A stretch of DNA of 64,000 bases from Tetrahymena thermophila SB210 (GCF_000189635.1 NW_002476422.1:372001-436000); one strand, 5' to 3'. Shown: positions 52,501 to 64,000, counted from the stretch's first letter. A program made the numbers and translations. Notes: generated by a model from the sequence alone, not told the origin.

Positions 52501-53403
52501 TTAAAAAGAGTTAAAATAAAGTTATTCATCTTCTTTATGTATAAATTCCAGTTTCTTAAAAACTCTCTAACTATTAACTACCACATCTATTTAACAATAA
52601 ATATCATAATTTAAATATTACCCTGATACTATCTTTTAAGATTACTCTCTATAATTAATACGCTTAATACTAATTTCAAGTAATCTTAATGTCTAATTTT
52701 GATCAAAAACAATTTAAATGTCATTCAATTAAACTAACCTAATAAAAACTGTCGAAATTTACAATTTCTTCTAAAACCTTAGTTCTTAGTATTCAACTTA
52801 CAAATAAATAAATTAACAAAAAAGCTTTATTTGTTAAAAAAAAATAAATCTTTGCTAAAAAGTATGCTAAATTTAGCTTAGCAAATTAATAAAAATACTA
52901 ATTTTGAAAATTTTCAAATATTGCTAATTTTAATAAAGCAATACTCTTTAAATCACAATATAATAAATCAATATATTTTAAAATCATCTTAAATTATATG
53001 CTAAGCGATTCTAATTATACCAAAAGATATTTTTGAATGAATTAATTATAAAAGAAAAACAAAAATAAATTCGAACATTATAATGTATTAATATATTTCT
53101 ATATCAAGATATTTAAAAAGTTGTTAATTTGTCTCTTTACTTTTAATTATATTTTTAGTATTTTTTTCATTTATTTTATTAATTTTTATTTGCCTTTTTG
53201 ATTAATTTATTAATTAATTTATTTATTTTCTGTTAATTTTTATTTTTAATTTAATTCATATTTTTTTTAAATTTAATTTTTTTTCTTAATTTATTTCAAT
53301 TTTTCAGTTAAATATTTTTATTAATTTAATTTTTTTCAATGTTTTTTAATGTTATTTAGTTTTTATCTTTTTTATATTTTTTTTTTTAAGAAATTTTGAC
53401 AGG
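46527..53403. other. Second large gene-poor stretch
   Basis: Nearly 7 kb in which no gene is supported. A plus-strand frame at 46616-46945 and a minus-strand open run at about 47130-47600 have mildly protein-like composition but no motif, start context or splice support. At 53150-53397 the plus strand is almost purely T and A with very few G, a polypyrimidine-like tract ending where the structured-RNA candidate begins. Confidence 0.5.
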
Positions 53404-53657
53404 AAAGTGGTGAGGCTTATGCGTTTCCTAAGTTTCATCTAAGTGTGTGGAAGAGTCATATTATCTGGAGTAAATTGTTAAAAACTTAGGGGCGAAATGC
53501 AGTTTGTTTCTGATTTTTGCCTACGATTAAATAGATTTGAGTCTCCATAATAAAATTATCTTCCATTTTCGGCTTAAAGTCTACTTTCAGAAATTAGATG
53601 TCACGAGCTAAATGAATTAGCCCGATCAAAATAAACTGCTATAAACCAAACCACTTT
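53404..53657 (-). ncRNA. Candidate structured RNA (terminal stem plus internal hairpin), family unknown
   Basis: A 254-base island with visibly more G+C than its flanks. Its ends are complementary: AAAGTGGT at 53404-53411 pairs with ACCACTTT at 53650-53657 and, after a 2x2 internal loop, 53414-53420 pairs with 53641-53647. Inside, 53604-53611 pairs with 53617-53624 as a hairpin with a 5-base loop. In both helices the only non-Watson-Crick position becomes G-U if the minus strand is the RNA and A-C if the plus strand is, which favours the minus strand. A closing stem, an early hairpin and a looser middle resemble RNase P/MRP or SRP-type RNAs. I could not place their conserved blocks with confidence, so I name no family. 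Against the minus strand, its 3' end lacks a T-run, whereas the plus strand runs into TTTTATTATTTTT. Alternatives are a miniature inverted-repeat element or an exon, since both strands are open. Confidence 0.4.
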
Positions 53658-53686
53658 TATTATTTTTAGAGTCTCTCCAGATACCT

Positions 53687-54752
53687 TCACTAGCGATTAA
53701 ATCCTTTTTTTATTTATGAATAATGTTTTACAAATTAGAAATATAAATTTAAAAATAAATGAATAAAATATCCTAATGAATCAAGCATGAAAATAAGCAT
53801 TTGTTTTTAATCATCATCTTCGTACACATTATCTATTTCATAAATTGATTTAATTATGGACTTTTTTTGCAAATCAATATAATTTTTATTATTGGCTTTA
53901 AATTTTCTAGCAATATACATTTAGGCTATTAAATGGATGAATATACAACAGCTATTCTTCTTGAACTAATTTAAAAACAAAAATATGTTTTATTTTTGCA
54001 TAGAATATTGTTAACATACTTGTAAATGTCACCATTAAGCAATTATTTGATATTAATTAACTCTATTAGCGTAAAATCGGCCTTATGAATAGTATATAAT
54101 CAAGTTACTTGTTAAAAGCCAGGATGGGCAATACTTTGAATCTTATACCGGTATTAAAAAAATAATTTTATGACTATATACTTTTTTCATTTTCGATTTA
54201 TGCTTTTATAGTTAACTAATAGCTTATTGTAGTGATCATTCAACTATTCTACTGCTTGCTGTGCGTTATCTACGAATAAAAAGATTTTTATTAAATATAA
54301 ATTTCTTTATAGTTTTAATTACTTTTCTTTTCTTTGCTTTTCATTTAAATTTTGATTCTTTTTAAATTAATTATTTAGATTTATTTGCTTTTAATTTATT
54401 TTGAAAGAAAATTCGTTAAAAACTTTCTTTTTAATATATAAAATATCATAATTAAAATTTTTTATATTTGATTCACAAACAATTATTGATTTTTTTTAAA
54501 GAAAAAATTTAAAAATGAAATTTACAATAAATAAATTCTTTTTAAAATCATATTTAAGATAAAAGTTTTATTTTTAAAACAAGAAAAATTATTTAAAATA
54601 AACTTTTAGGAATAGTGTAGAAAAAGTACATTTAGTTTGAATGTTCGTTTAATGTGAGTATATTTCTTATTATTCTATCTATCTAAAAAATATTGAATGC
54701 TATTACCGTAGGGTTTCCTTATTACGATGAACTCGAATGTTAGATAATTCAT
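53687..54752 (-). CDS. Hypothetical protein, about 152 aa, five exons
   Basis: Not recognised. Model exons: 54707-54752, 54217-54269, 54109-54141, 54020-54081 and 53687-53951; phases agree and give 153 codons to TGA. The product begins MNYLTFEFIVIRKPYDNAQ, continues AVEQLNDHYNKLL, then IQSIAHPGFQQ from a 33-nt exon, then ADFTLIELINIKQLLNG and an acidic EIDNVYEDDD. It looks like a small mostly helical protein with a hydrophobic patch near its middle. If the second exon is not spliced at the GTTAAC donor (54216), the frame stops at TGA 54187 and yields a 42-residue peptide. The last exon's acceptor is also uncertain. The gene ends 30 bp from the structured-RNA candidate. Confidence 0.45.
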
Positions 54753-55658
54753 GAAAAAGATAAAATAAAAGATTATTATTGAATAAGACAATCTTTTTAC
54801 TCATGATCTAAAATAAAGAATTTAAGGTAGTTAACTTATTGGTCATATTATTCACCTATTTAAATTGATTTTGAAATCATGAAACGTTTAATCAATTAAT
54901 TATTAATAACCTTAAACAGCATAGATAAAATTAAAAATAAATTTACTATTTGAGTATTTAGATTGCGGTGACTGAGAATAATTAATTTATTAAAAAACAT
55001 AGAAAATTATTTATAGTTATTATCAACATTAAAAAATAATCTGTATGTATTTTAAAGAATATATGGGCTAAATAAAATAAAACATTAAATATAAACATTT
55101 TTATCTCATGCTTTACAATATAAAATATAAAAAACATAATATATTTCAAATCCAATTTGATTAATCTTGATTAATTTTTGAATATAATTTTTTCAAATTT
55201 GTCGCTAAGTAGAATATGATTCTTGTTTTTTTTACAATATTTAAAATAATTAAAACAATTATTTTTTTAGAGAAAAAAGTTTAAATAATTTAATAACTAA
55301 TTTAAATTTATTAAAAATAAGATGGTAGTAAACATTATGAAAATAATTATAATTAATTATTTTAAATATTAATTTAAGCTTATATTATTTTAATAACGAT
55401 AAATAAAATACTTACTTAATTCATTAACTAAAATGAATAATTGTCATATTACATTTTGATTATTTTTATCTTTAAGTTAAAATTATTTAAAAATATTAGA
55501 ACTAAAATGCTTTTGTTAAATTTATCATTTTTTAATTTTTTTAAGTAAAAGAAGATATAAGTTTTTATAAAAATTTAATATGACCAAACATTTTAGGAAT
55601 TAAAACCCATTTAGTTCTGTAAAAAGAAAGTTAGTAAAGAAATATTTAAAAATAGAGA
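54753..55658. other. Divergent promoter region
   Basis: About 900 bp of AT-rich DNA between two genes transcribed away from each other. No gene or repeat is visible. It should contain both promoters. Confidence 0.6.
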
Positions 55659-57779
55659 ATGTCTTTTGGTTATTTAGTTAGCAGCAAAATGTAAAAAGAT
55701 ATTAAGGCTTATGATTATGATCATACACTAAATTAGACTTTTATAGATATGTCATAGGAGGAAAAAGAAGATTTTTCTATTAGTAGAACTAATTAAATTA
55801 ATAACACCTTTGAGAATAATTTAAGATAAAAAGCTTCTAAAATCAACTATGGATTTGACCTGTGTTTAATGGACAAAGAATATACTGATTTAATAATAAA
55901 TGCAACTATTAATAAACTTTGTTAGGAATATGAAGTATTTCTGAGCAAAAAAAGTCCTGTTTTATAAAATTTAGATGGAAAAATTCATACTTTAGAGAAA
56001 TTTATATAATAATAAACTACTTAAGGAGAAACTAAAAATTTCATAAATAGCACATATACGAACTTTATTTTAAAACTGTCTTCTTAGTTTCTTATTGTTA
56101 TTTTGACTTTATTACTAACAATGGTTTTTGGCTTGTTTTTTGGATTGAATTTTTGGTTTGCAATATTTGGTAGAGTGAAATGGATTGAAAAATTTACCTT
56201 CTTTTTTTTTGGCCTATCTCTTATCTCTGTTAGCGGATTTTTCTATTTATGCACTATATTTATTTTAAATCAAAAACTAAGTGGAATATTGTATGATGCT
56301 ACTATAGTTGGGTTTATAGAAATATTTTTTACTAGTTTCTATTTTGTAATATACACTGGCATTCAAAATATGAATTATTAATATTCAAATGAATTTAAAT
56401 AATTAATTGTCTCTCCTAATCTCCTTTACTTTGAGTTGATAGATAGACAAAATTTCTCAGCATTTCTTTAAAATTAAATGGAGTTTAATGATAGTTACTA
56501 GATTTTAAAATTAATTCCTAAGCAAATAAATAAATTAATAGTGAATGCGTAAGCAAAAATTCTATAGAATAAAGTATGGAATTCGGGTTATTTATTGCTC
56601 TATAATTTTTCTAGTAGTGTTAAATCAAAATCAAAATCAAGAAATTATACCAATATAGTTATTTTGGTTGCTGGATTGCTTGTCTTAACTTTTGTTATAC
56701 CTCTATTTGTTTATTTATGTTTAGATCTTGACAATATAAAAACAATGTACATTCTTTTAAAAATAACTTTCTTTGTTTTAATTTTAGCTAGCAAAACAAT
56801 TAATTGGTTGGTTCATATTCTAATTATCATTAAAGAAGATGATTTCTATGACCAAATAGCTTCACAAACAACTCTTTTAGAAATAAACAATTAATCTGAA
56901 AATAGTAAAATTTAGAAAAATTTTTCTGCAATAAATATTTTCTGCATTTAAAGTATCTAAACATGGTGGCAAATGAGAGAGATAACTTTAGGGTTTGTAA
57001 AAAAGTATTTTTTAAACATAAATTTTATTTACACTCTTGATATTATCATAATAATCATCTACACTACAGCATTGATTGTAGATTATAAGGGTATAATTTG
57101 GCAAAAAAACTAAATTATTGGAAGTCAATTTCTTCTCTGCTATATATTATTTAGTATCATTCAAAGAGTATTAGTTAGCTTAGTTATTATCTTCAATTAG
57201 TTTTCAGGTATAAACAAATTTTTAAAATACAATAAAGACCAATTCTATAAGATATTATAAAAATTAATTTACTTTAAGTAAACTTATCTACTACTGAGAT
57301 AGAGCACTTATGAAGAAATAACTAGCATAATATAAAAAAATGATATTTAATTATTTGATTTTAAGAGACTTAGTTAATTTGAAAATTCTTTAAATCAAGT
57401 AAAGAATTAAAACTTTAGAAATAATACATCTGAAAAACTTGATGTTAATGAAGCCATAAGAGATGACATGAAAAGGTAATCTATTATTGAAATGAAATCT
57501 ATCTGTGAAATCAAGCGAAATGCAAATTATTATCTGAAAGAAGACAAAATTGATATAAACTAAAACCATCTAACAGAAATTTAATTAGAAGAAAAATATC
57601 TAGACAATCTAATTGATGTATACAAGAACTTAATAGATAATATGAAAGAACATGAAAATGATAATACAATTAAATTTTTAGGAATCATTCCTCTTGTATA
57701 TGCAAGGTTCTATGCCTTTTTAACTCTTTTGGTTCCTGCTTTAGCAAGTTATTTTATTAAATAATTCATTAATTTTTGA
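55659..57779 (+). CDS. Polytopic membrane protein, 706 aa, intronless
   Basis: One uninterrupted frame from ATG 55659 to TGA 57777-57779. Residues 1-140 are hydrophilic with a conserved-looking block YGFDLCLMDKEYTDLI. About eight hydrophobic segments follow, near residues 143-165 (FLIVILTLLLTMVFGLFFG), 176-200, 213-232, 332-355 (IVILVAGLLVLTFVIPLFV), 364-392, 455-475, 490-512 and 678-700. A cytosolic-type region of about 160 residues, rich in K, E, N and I, separates the last two. I recognise no channel filter, transporter motif or catalytic residues. The size and layout would suit a channel or transporter-like protein or a ciliate-specific membrane family. The many in-frame TAA/TAG glutamines are unremarkable for this genome. 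Confidence 0.85.
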
Positions 57780-58261
57780 TTTATAAACTTAATTTAAAAA
57801 GTTATGTTAATTCTTTATTTATTTATTAGTTGTTTTTTTTTTTGTGATGTTTAGAAATAACTTGAATGATAAAAATTTATTTAAATTGCCAAGCTTAAGC
57901 AAGTTCTAATACCAAAATTAAATTGTCAATTCTGCTTATATCAAATTTTTTTAGCATAAAATTAAAAAATGTTTCTATTTATTAAAAAAATACTCTTAAT
58001 TTATCCATATGATGAATCCTTCTCTCTAAAATAGGTAGATAAATTCCATCTAAAAGCTAACATTAAAATTTAATGAATAATTAAAATACAAAACTTTTTA
58101 AGTTTATATAAGTTATTTAATTTATAAAATTTAATGTTTGGTATAGTAAATAGTTGTATAGCTATGGTAAATTTTAAAATAATATAATAAGATTTATTAA
58201 TTTTAAATTTATAATTAATTAAATTTTTATTAAATTTTATACTTTAGTTTATACAAATAAT
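57780..58261. other. Convergent intergenic gap
   Basis: About 480 bp of AT-rich DNA between the stop codons of the polytopic protein and the RINGv ligase. It should hold both 3' untranslated regions. Nothing else is seen. Confidence 0.7.
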
Positions 58262-61200
58262 TCATTTTTTTATTGGCTTTGTTATCAAAACGTTATAAAT
58301 TATATCTTATTTTCCTTCTACATCTTAGAACTAACGAGGTATATCATTAAGTAGTTTATTTATTTTATTTATATATTAAGAAGGATCTATACTATTGTCT
58401 TAGGAAGTTAACTCGTCTCCTATAATTTGCTTATTTATGGATTGCCTTTGAATTGAAGCTTAATAATTATCATCTTAGTTCACAATACTAGATTTGATAA
58501 TAGTTCCGTCTTAATTATTATTATTATTTGGTTTTATTGTATATTTATCTGTTTATTAAACTTTAGAGAGGTTACTGTGTGATTTTTTTATTTTTGAAAC
58601 TGACGAAATAATTTTTAAAGTTCCTTTTTAACTTTTCTAAAGCTCTGCTGCATATTTAGAATCTTATAAATCTTATTTTTATTGAGAATACTATTTTAAA
58701 GAGTAATCATCTTTTTGTTCATCTTGACCACCAATTAATTCATTAATCATTTATTTTTCTTTGTCGACATCTATAACATTGTATTATTTTTTATAGGTTT
58801 AGCTATCATTTAAATTTTAGTTAGCTTTTAGTTATAAAACTGTGCTATTTAAATAACTTTCATTTAAAGACTAATCATTAATTAAATTATTTATAATAGT
58901 TTAATCATACAATTTCTATCTATTGCTATTATCTTCTCCCTATTGTTAATATTATTCAGATACCCTGTTAATTTATTCTTAAATTATATTAATTTATTAT
59001 TATCGTTACTAATCAAATGATTAGTTTTGGGTCTAATTATGATTTATATTAGAAACATGGGAGTAGTTTTAAATCTATTCATTTTATTAATTTAAGCTAT
59101 TTATTTATTGAGATTGCTAAGAGAGCCTGTGCCCTCTCTAATTTCTTAATATCGATTAATTATTAATTGTTTAAGAACCAACAACATTTCCTACTCTAGC
59201 ATTTGTAGCTGCTTACTAATTCAACTGAGCCCTTTTAATTATAAATATTAAATTATTTATTTTAATTTTATTTATAAATTATTTTCAAAAAAATATAAAT
59301 AACATGATATACTTCTCATATTTAATAAATAATTTTATTTTAATAGATTTTAAAAAAACTCTTAGAATTATTTAATTATTAAAAGCAAATAAATAATTTA
59401 ATTAAGTAATTTTTTTTTACTAATTTATCAAATAACTTAGAATTATTTTTATTTATTTGAAATTGAAAAAACTTTAAATATATTTTTGATAAACAAAAAT
59501 AACTTAAAATTATTTTCTATTTTATTAATGATATTTAATATAGTTGAGGATTTAAAATTTATTAATTTCCTTTCTATAAATTTCTACAAAAGCAAAATTT
59601 TAATATATTAAATTATTTCTTTAACAAAATTAAAATTCTTAAAAAAATAAATCATTTATTCAGAATTAATAAAGATAAGTGTTAAAAATGTAATTTTTAG
59701 AAGATTTAATATTAAATAGACTGAAAGATAAATAGAGGATAATTAATTTTTACTTTTCTTTTTGGTTAAGACTTTTCTTTTTCTTTTTAGTGGTTTCTTT
59801 GTCAAAATTGTAAATCCTCCATTTTTTCATATAATCTACAAAAAAAGCTTCTTTTATTGACATAATAAATAGGACTAAAATGACTATTAAAATAACTACA
59901 CAAGCAATTAAAATAGAGAGCTAGTATGAAAAAGAATTATCACTTGATGAATCTGAGCTATTATCGTTTTTTTAATTATTTTTCCCATTTCCATCATTTT
60001 AACTTTTACTATCTGAACTTGAACTATCACTTAGTACATTCCTAAAATTATTAATAAAATAAATTTATTTTAATTCAATTTCAAATACTTTTAAAATGAG
60101 TAGGTACTAATTCTATTTAAATATTTTAAAATAAAATTCCAACAAAATTTATTTTGTAAATAATTATATTTTGTAAAGATAAAAACTAAAAATTATTTAT
60201 TACTTTTAGTAAATAAATATAAAATTTAATTATTATTAGAGATAAGCTATTTTTATGTAATTTGTCAAAAAGAGTTTTGGTTATTTTAATAATAAAAAGG
60301 GTTTTATTATTAACTAAGATAGATGGATGATACATTCTCAATGTTAATTGCTAAGTAATGATTTTTATGATTTCAAAGTAATATTTTCACATTAAATTCT
60401 TTATTAGAGAAAAATCATTTTTTAAGTAATCATCTAAAAAAATGTGGTGAATTTGAATACTCAGAATAGTTTATTTTTTAATCAAAGATGGTACTCTGTT
60501 AAATTTAATTAATGTTTAATAAGAAATATATATCGTTTTACCATTTAAAAGCAAATAAAAAAATTATGGAGAGCATACCAGCTACAAGTATAAATAGACA
60601 AAGGCAACTAGCAAAACTAATTTATCCTTCTTAACAGGCATGAGTGAGTTAGAATTTTTTCCCTATTATTATTTCCATATTGTATTCCATTTTACAAAGC
60701 TCGCAAGCAGCTGTATCGATATCTACTTATTATGAGACTAACCAAGTTTTAAGGCATTCTTCATGAATATATTACATAGATCCATTACATCTACATGGTG
60801 AAAGGAGTTAACCTGTTTCTTCTGTGCTTTCGCCTTCCAGACAAATTTTGCAACATTTTTCTGCTATGGAGCCTGCTTATAACTTTTCTTCGTTCATCAA
60901 GCTATTGTTTAAAGCTTTTGGATTCAAAGAGCTCTTATTTTCTATACTTTTAGCATAAATAGATTACTAAATACTTTAGTTTAGTGATGCTAACTTATCT
61001 TTTGAGAACTTTTGTTAGCAGGTTTAATTCTTTTACATTTGATTTAGATTCGTTGTTTAAACTGACATTTAATTATTAATTTTTTATTAATTTTATATAC
61101 TTTGAGATTGTTTAGGTTATTTATTCTCATTATGATTAAAAGAAACTTCGTAATAAGAATAATTTTCATCTAAGTGCTCATCTCCCTCAGCATATTCGCT

Positions 61201-61908
61201 TTATTGACACTAACTACTTTAAAGCATCTAATTCTATTTTTCGTTACCTTTAGTAGTTGACCCTTGTAGTAATAAATTTAGTTACTATGCTTTTGTCAAC
61301 TAATTTTTGGACTTAAAAGAATTATTTAACTGAATTTGTTAACCATTTAATTAATTAGAGTTTTCTTAACTTGTGCTTTTCATGTTTCCATTTAATTCAT
61401 TTTTATTCATGTATTAACTTTACTACTTGTTGCTGTTGTTATAATTGTTTTATATCTAAGAGTTTTCTTCTGAATCATAATAGCTGCATTAAGATTCTTC
61501 TGGAAGTGAAGATTGATACATTTGTTTTCTTGGCACGATAAGATTGCTCTTTTTATTTTCTTCTTAATTGCTTAAAACTTTGTTTAGAGAATTTACATAT
61601 TTATTGATCACATCCTTGTAATTATTTTGGTCTGCTGAAATACTATTATCCTCACTATTAGGTTAATTATTTAAATATTACTTATCTTTTAATCCCTCTT
61701 CGCTTTTATCGACTAGCCCTTATTTTTTTTACTATTAAATTTAAAGCAGCTCTGTTTTATCCTCTTTTTTTTCTTTGCGTTTGATTAAAACAGTCAAAGG
61801 TTGGTCAGAAATTCTTGAAGATTCATCATTAAAATCTCTTTAACATGTAGAAAGAGCGCTTATACCTCCTTGGGGATTATCCAATTTTTTTAAATCTAGC
61901 TTATACAT
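58262..61908 (-). CDS. MARCH-type RINGv (RING-CH) E3 ubiquitin ligase, 874 aa
   Basis: Exons 60542-61908, 59754-60041 and 58262-59231 join in phase and give 875 codons to TGA. RINGv domains bind two zinc ions and recruit E2 enzymes to ubiquitinate membrane proteins (family knowledge). Zinc ligands follow the C4HC3 order: Cys353, Cys356, Cys372, Cys374, His382, Cys385, Cys402 and Cys405, with CKICLEGES, LLSPCRCNGS, HEECLKTWL and CELCKMEY visible. The conserved Trp near residue 389 is present. Two membrane helices follow, about 430-453 (CLCLFILVAGMLSIIFLFAF, split by the first intron just after it) and 497-517, separated by a Ser/Asp/Asn-rich loop, which is the usual MARCH topology. The first 350 residues and the last 320 are Q/N/S-rich and probably disordered. 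The protein should sit in an endomembrane or the plasma membrane with the RINGv domain in the cytosol. Substrate unknown. Confidence 0.95.
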
Positions 61909-62570
61909 AAAAATTAAAAAAAAGATAAAACTAGAGAGTTATCTTGCTTATTCTCAGCAAATAATTGAAATTTCAACTTTCAAAAGTAAATGGAATCTAA
62001 CTTTTTTCAGCAAAAATTGATACTTTTTAACTTAATTATTAGTAAGGCACTTGAAAGGATGCTAAATCTAAAATAATTAAAAAGTGTATTTAAATCATTG
62101 TTTATTTATTAAATAATAATTAATATTAGTAAAACCATACAAAATTAATGAAATTGTTAAGATATCATTAAATTCTTTTCAATAACCATATGAGGATCTA
62201 TTGAAATACTTATATAAATAATTTATGGCCAATAAATTATTCACATTTAATACATAATTTTTCTAAATAATTAAAAGCTATTTTTAATCTCTTTTGTAAT
62301 TCCATTCTAAAAAATACTAAATATTTCCATACGTCTAGATTTTAACTTACAATTAGCTTTACCAAAGATTTCAAAATTCATTTATGCAAACATAAAATCC
62401 AGCCAAATTAATTATATTTTTTATCAAAGAAAATGTAATATATTTTATTTTTCTGAAAGAGCAGTTGAAATATATATTTATTTACTTACTTAAAAAAGAA
62501 ATTATTTTTATAAAATTAAAATTAAAAAAATGATCATAAAGCAAAAATATAAGTTATGAATAAAAATACT

Positions 62571-62611
<41 letters not shown>

Positions 62612-63479
62612 TGATTAATAGAAATAGATAAATCTATTATTATATTTAAGTATTAAATAATATCTATTAATTATTAAATTAATTTCTAAAATTAAGCAAA
62701 TAATTGAGTTTATAATAAATATACTAAATTAATGGATTTTAAAAAATTAATTTTAGTTAAATGCTTTCTATGGGCAATAATTTTTTTTAAATGTTAAACC
62801 ATCTCAACAGATATTTAATTTGATTTGTATAGTTTAAAATATATAAATTATTCTTTTATTTTTTTTTAAATGAGCTATTCTATAATTTGTGATGTTATTT
62901 TTTTATAAAATAATTATTTTAATTATTTATTTATTGAGTAAAAATTATTAGAAATAGCTGATATATTTTGTAGTTTAAATTAATAATTTTCTAATTTTTA
63001 CATTTATTTTGTAAAGAAATATTTTTTTTAATATTGACTGAAATAATAGAGTAGTATTTTTGAAAATAGCTAAGAAAATTAATTAAATTTAAAATAGGAT
63101 TAAATATAGAAGTATTTATTAAATTTCTAATTAAGAATAATTAACTTTTATTTTAAACTTTTTATTATATAAATGAAAGATTAAATATATTAAATGATAT
63201 TTCTTTTTTTTAATTATTTTATTTATTTTGACAGTTAGTTTAAAAAAGGAATCTGAACATTTTTTAGCTGAATATTCCGTTTTTTTATTATGAATAATTG
63301 ATTTATGTAATTAAGTTATTAAACTTTATTTTAGATTATAAAATCATGGTTTATTCAAAATGTTCTTTTGGATTACTCAGATTATAGTTATATTGTTTTA
63401 ATAGATCTAATTTCAAAAAAAAATCAATCAATATTTTAATTTAATTTATTATTTTTTTTTTATATTTTCAAAATTAATT
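61909..63479. other. Divergent promoter region, AT-rich
   Basis: About 1.57 kb between the RINGv gene and the secreted-protein gene, transcribed away from each other. It contains a TTTA microsatellite at 62570-62608 and otherwise only AT-rich sequence. Confidence 0.65.
62570..62608. repeat. TTTA microsatellite
   Basis: About nine uninterrupted TTTA units in the divergent intergenic region. It is the longest perfect tetranucleotide run I found in the window and is likely to vary in length. Confidence 0.95.
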
Positions 63480-64000
63480 ATGAGAGTATCTTGTTTAGCT
63501 CAGCTCATATATATATTCTTTTTTATTTAAATAATCGAATGCTCTTTTTTTAAACTTGAAAACCTCAACAGCTGTTATTTAAATGGAGTTAACTCAAGAG
63601 CAGATATCTTCTGTGCCTTTTATTTTCTTTTAGATATTAATATACCAAAACAAAATGGAGATATAAGTAGAGATAAATCTTATTAATCAAAAACAAAATC
63701 TAATATAATAAATTAAGACATTGAAATAAAATACCAATAGTTAATAAAATTGTTTTTTGAGGAAAACGCTTAGCTTATAAGTGATAGCTTTAAAAATAAT
63801 AACAAATCATTATTATTGTGTTACATAGAGCTAAATGAAAAAAAATGCTTTGATTTGAAAAAAAGATTATTAGGATAGGTAGAATAATAAATGGATTATA
63901 TTTATTAAGTTAAATTTTATAATCTAATTAAACTGTTAGTAAATTAATTAATTAACAATCCTCATGAAAATATTTATCCTTAAACATTAAACTAACTTGA
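63480..64000 (+). CDS. Secreted or membrane-anchored hypothetical protein, 5' part only
   Basis: Frame opens at ATG 63480 and runs off the right edge after 173 complete codons. Residues 1-22 (VSCLAQLIYIFFFIQIIEC) form a classic signal peptide: short N-region, long hydrophobic core and a small residue before the probable cleavage site. The mature part begins with spaced cysteines (NSCYLNGVNSRADIFCAFYF) and continues as a hydrophilic K/N/Q-rich region (EIKYQQLIKLFFEENAQL). In-frame TAA/TAG glutamines occur. No family is recognised from this portion. Confidence 0.78.

Noticed and set aside
53402-53788. Open plus-strand frame of about 120 codons over the structured-RNA candidate
   Set aside because: The minus strand of the same DNA is equally open in two frames, so openness is not informative, and the self-complementary ends are better explained by RNA structure. 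Not fully excluded.
1-64000. CRISPR arrays, rRNA or tRNA genes, bacterial operons, transposases, reverse transcriptases or virus-like elements
   Set aside because: None could be supported. The only regular repeats are short tetranucleotide arrays and one two-copy duplication, and no polymerase, integrase or capsid motif was recognised in any frame I read.

Overview
The window looks like AT-rich nuclear DNA of an oligohymenophorean ciliate of the Tetrahymena type. TAA and TAG fall at glutamine positions inside a conserved gene (NAT10/Kre33 at the left edge), and every gene that could be closed ends in TGA. Introns are mostly about 45-500 bp, GT...AG and very AT-rich, which excludes Paramecium with its 20-35 bp introns. 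With TGA as the only stop and roughly 80% A+T, long open frames arise by chance, so I accepted a gene only for family motifs, consistent splice phases or non-random composition. All gene models were made by eye.

Layout. 1-2686 (+): 3' part of the RNA cytidine acetyltransferase NAT10. 3094-6429 (-): single-exon protein made almost wholly of TPR repeats. 7679-20885 (-): 15-exon WD40 protein of 1321 codons, with a 180-bp tandem duplication in its last intron. About 20.9-30.1 kb: no convincing gene. 30164-33147 (-): three-repeat Myb/SANT DNA-binding protein with a Q/N-rich tail and a 7-nt first coding exon. 33.2-42.3 kb: mostly empty, with a long hairpin at 33.6 kb, a divergent pair of small membrane-protein frames at 35.7-36.6 kb and weak coding-like islands. 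42280-43402 (-): signal-anchored phospholipase A2-like protein. 43.4-53.4 kb: a second large gene-poor stretch with one plausible membrane-protein frame. 53404-53657: a compact island whose ends pair with each other, best read as a structured RNA. 53687-54752 (-): small multi-exon hypothetical gene. 55659-57779 (+): intronless polytopic membrane protein. 58262-61908 (-): MARCH-type RINGv ubiquitin ligase with two membrane helices. 63480 to the right edge (+): start of a secreted protein.

The genes do not form one pathway. They cover rRNA/tRNA acetylation, TPR and WD40 scaffolds, transcription, lipid hydrolysis and membrane ubiquitination. Genes cluster in the left 21 kb and right 10 kb, and most of the middle is simple-sequence, AT-rich DNA. 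I found no transposon, telomere, exact chromosome-breakage site, rRNA or tRNA. The most interesting items are the candidate structured RNA at 53.4-53.66 kb, the 3-repeat Myb gene, the long WD40 gene with its intronic duplication, and the gene deserts, which could be germline-limited DNA if this is a micronuclear assembly.
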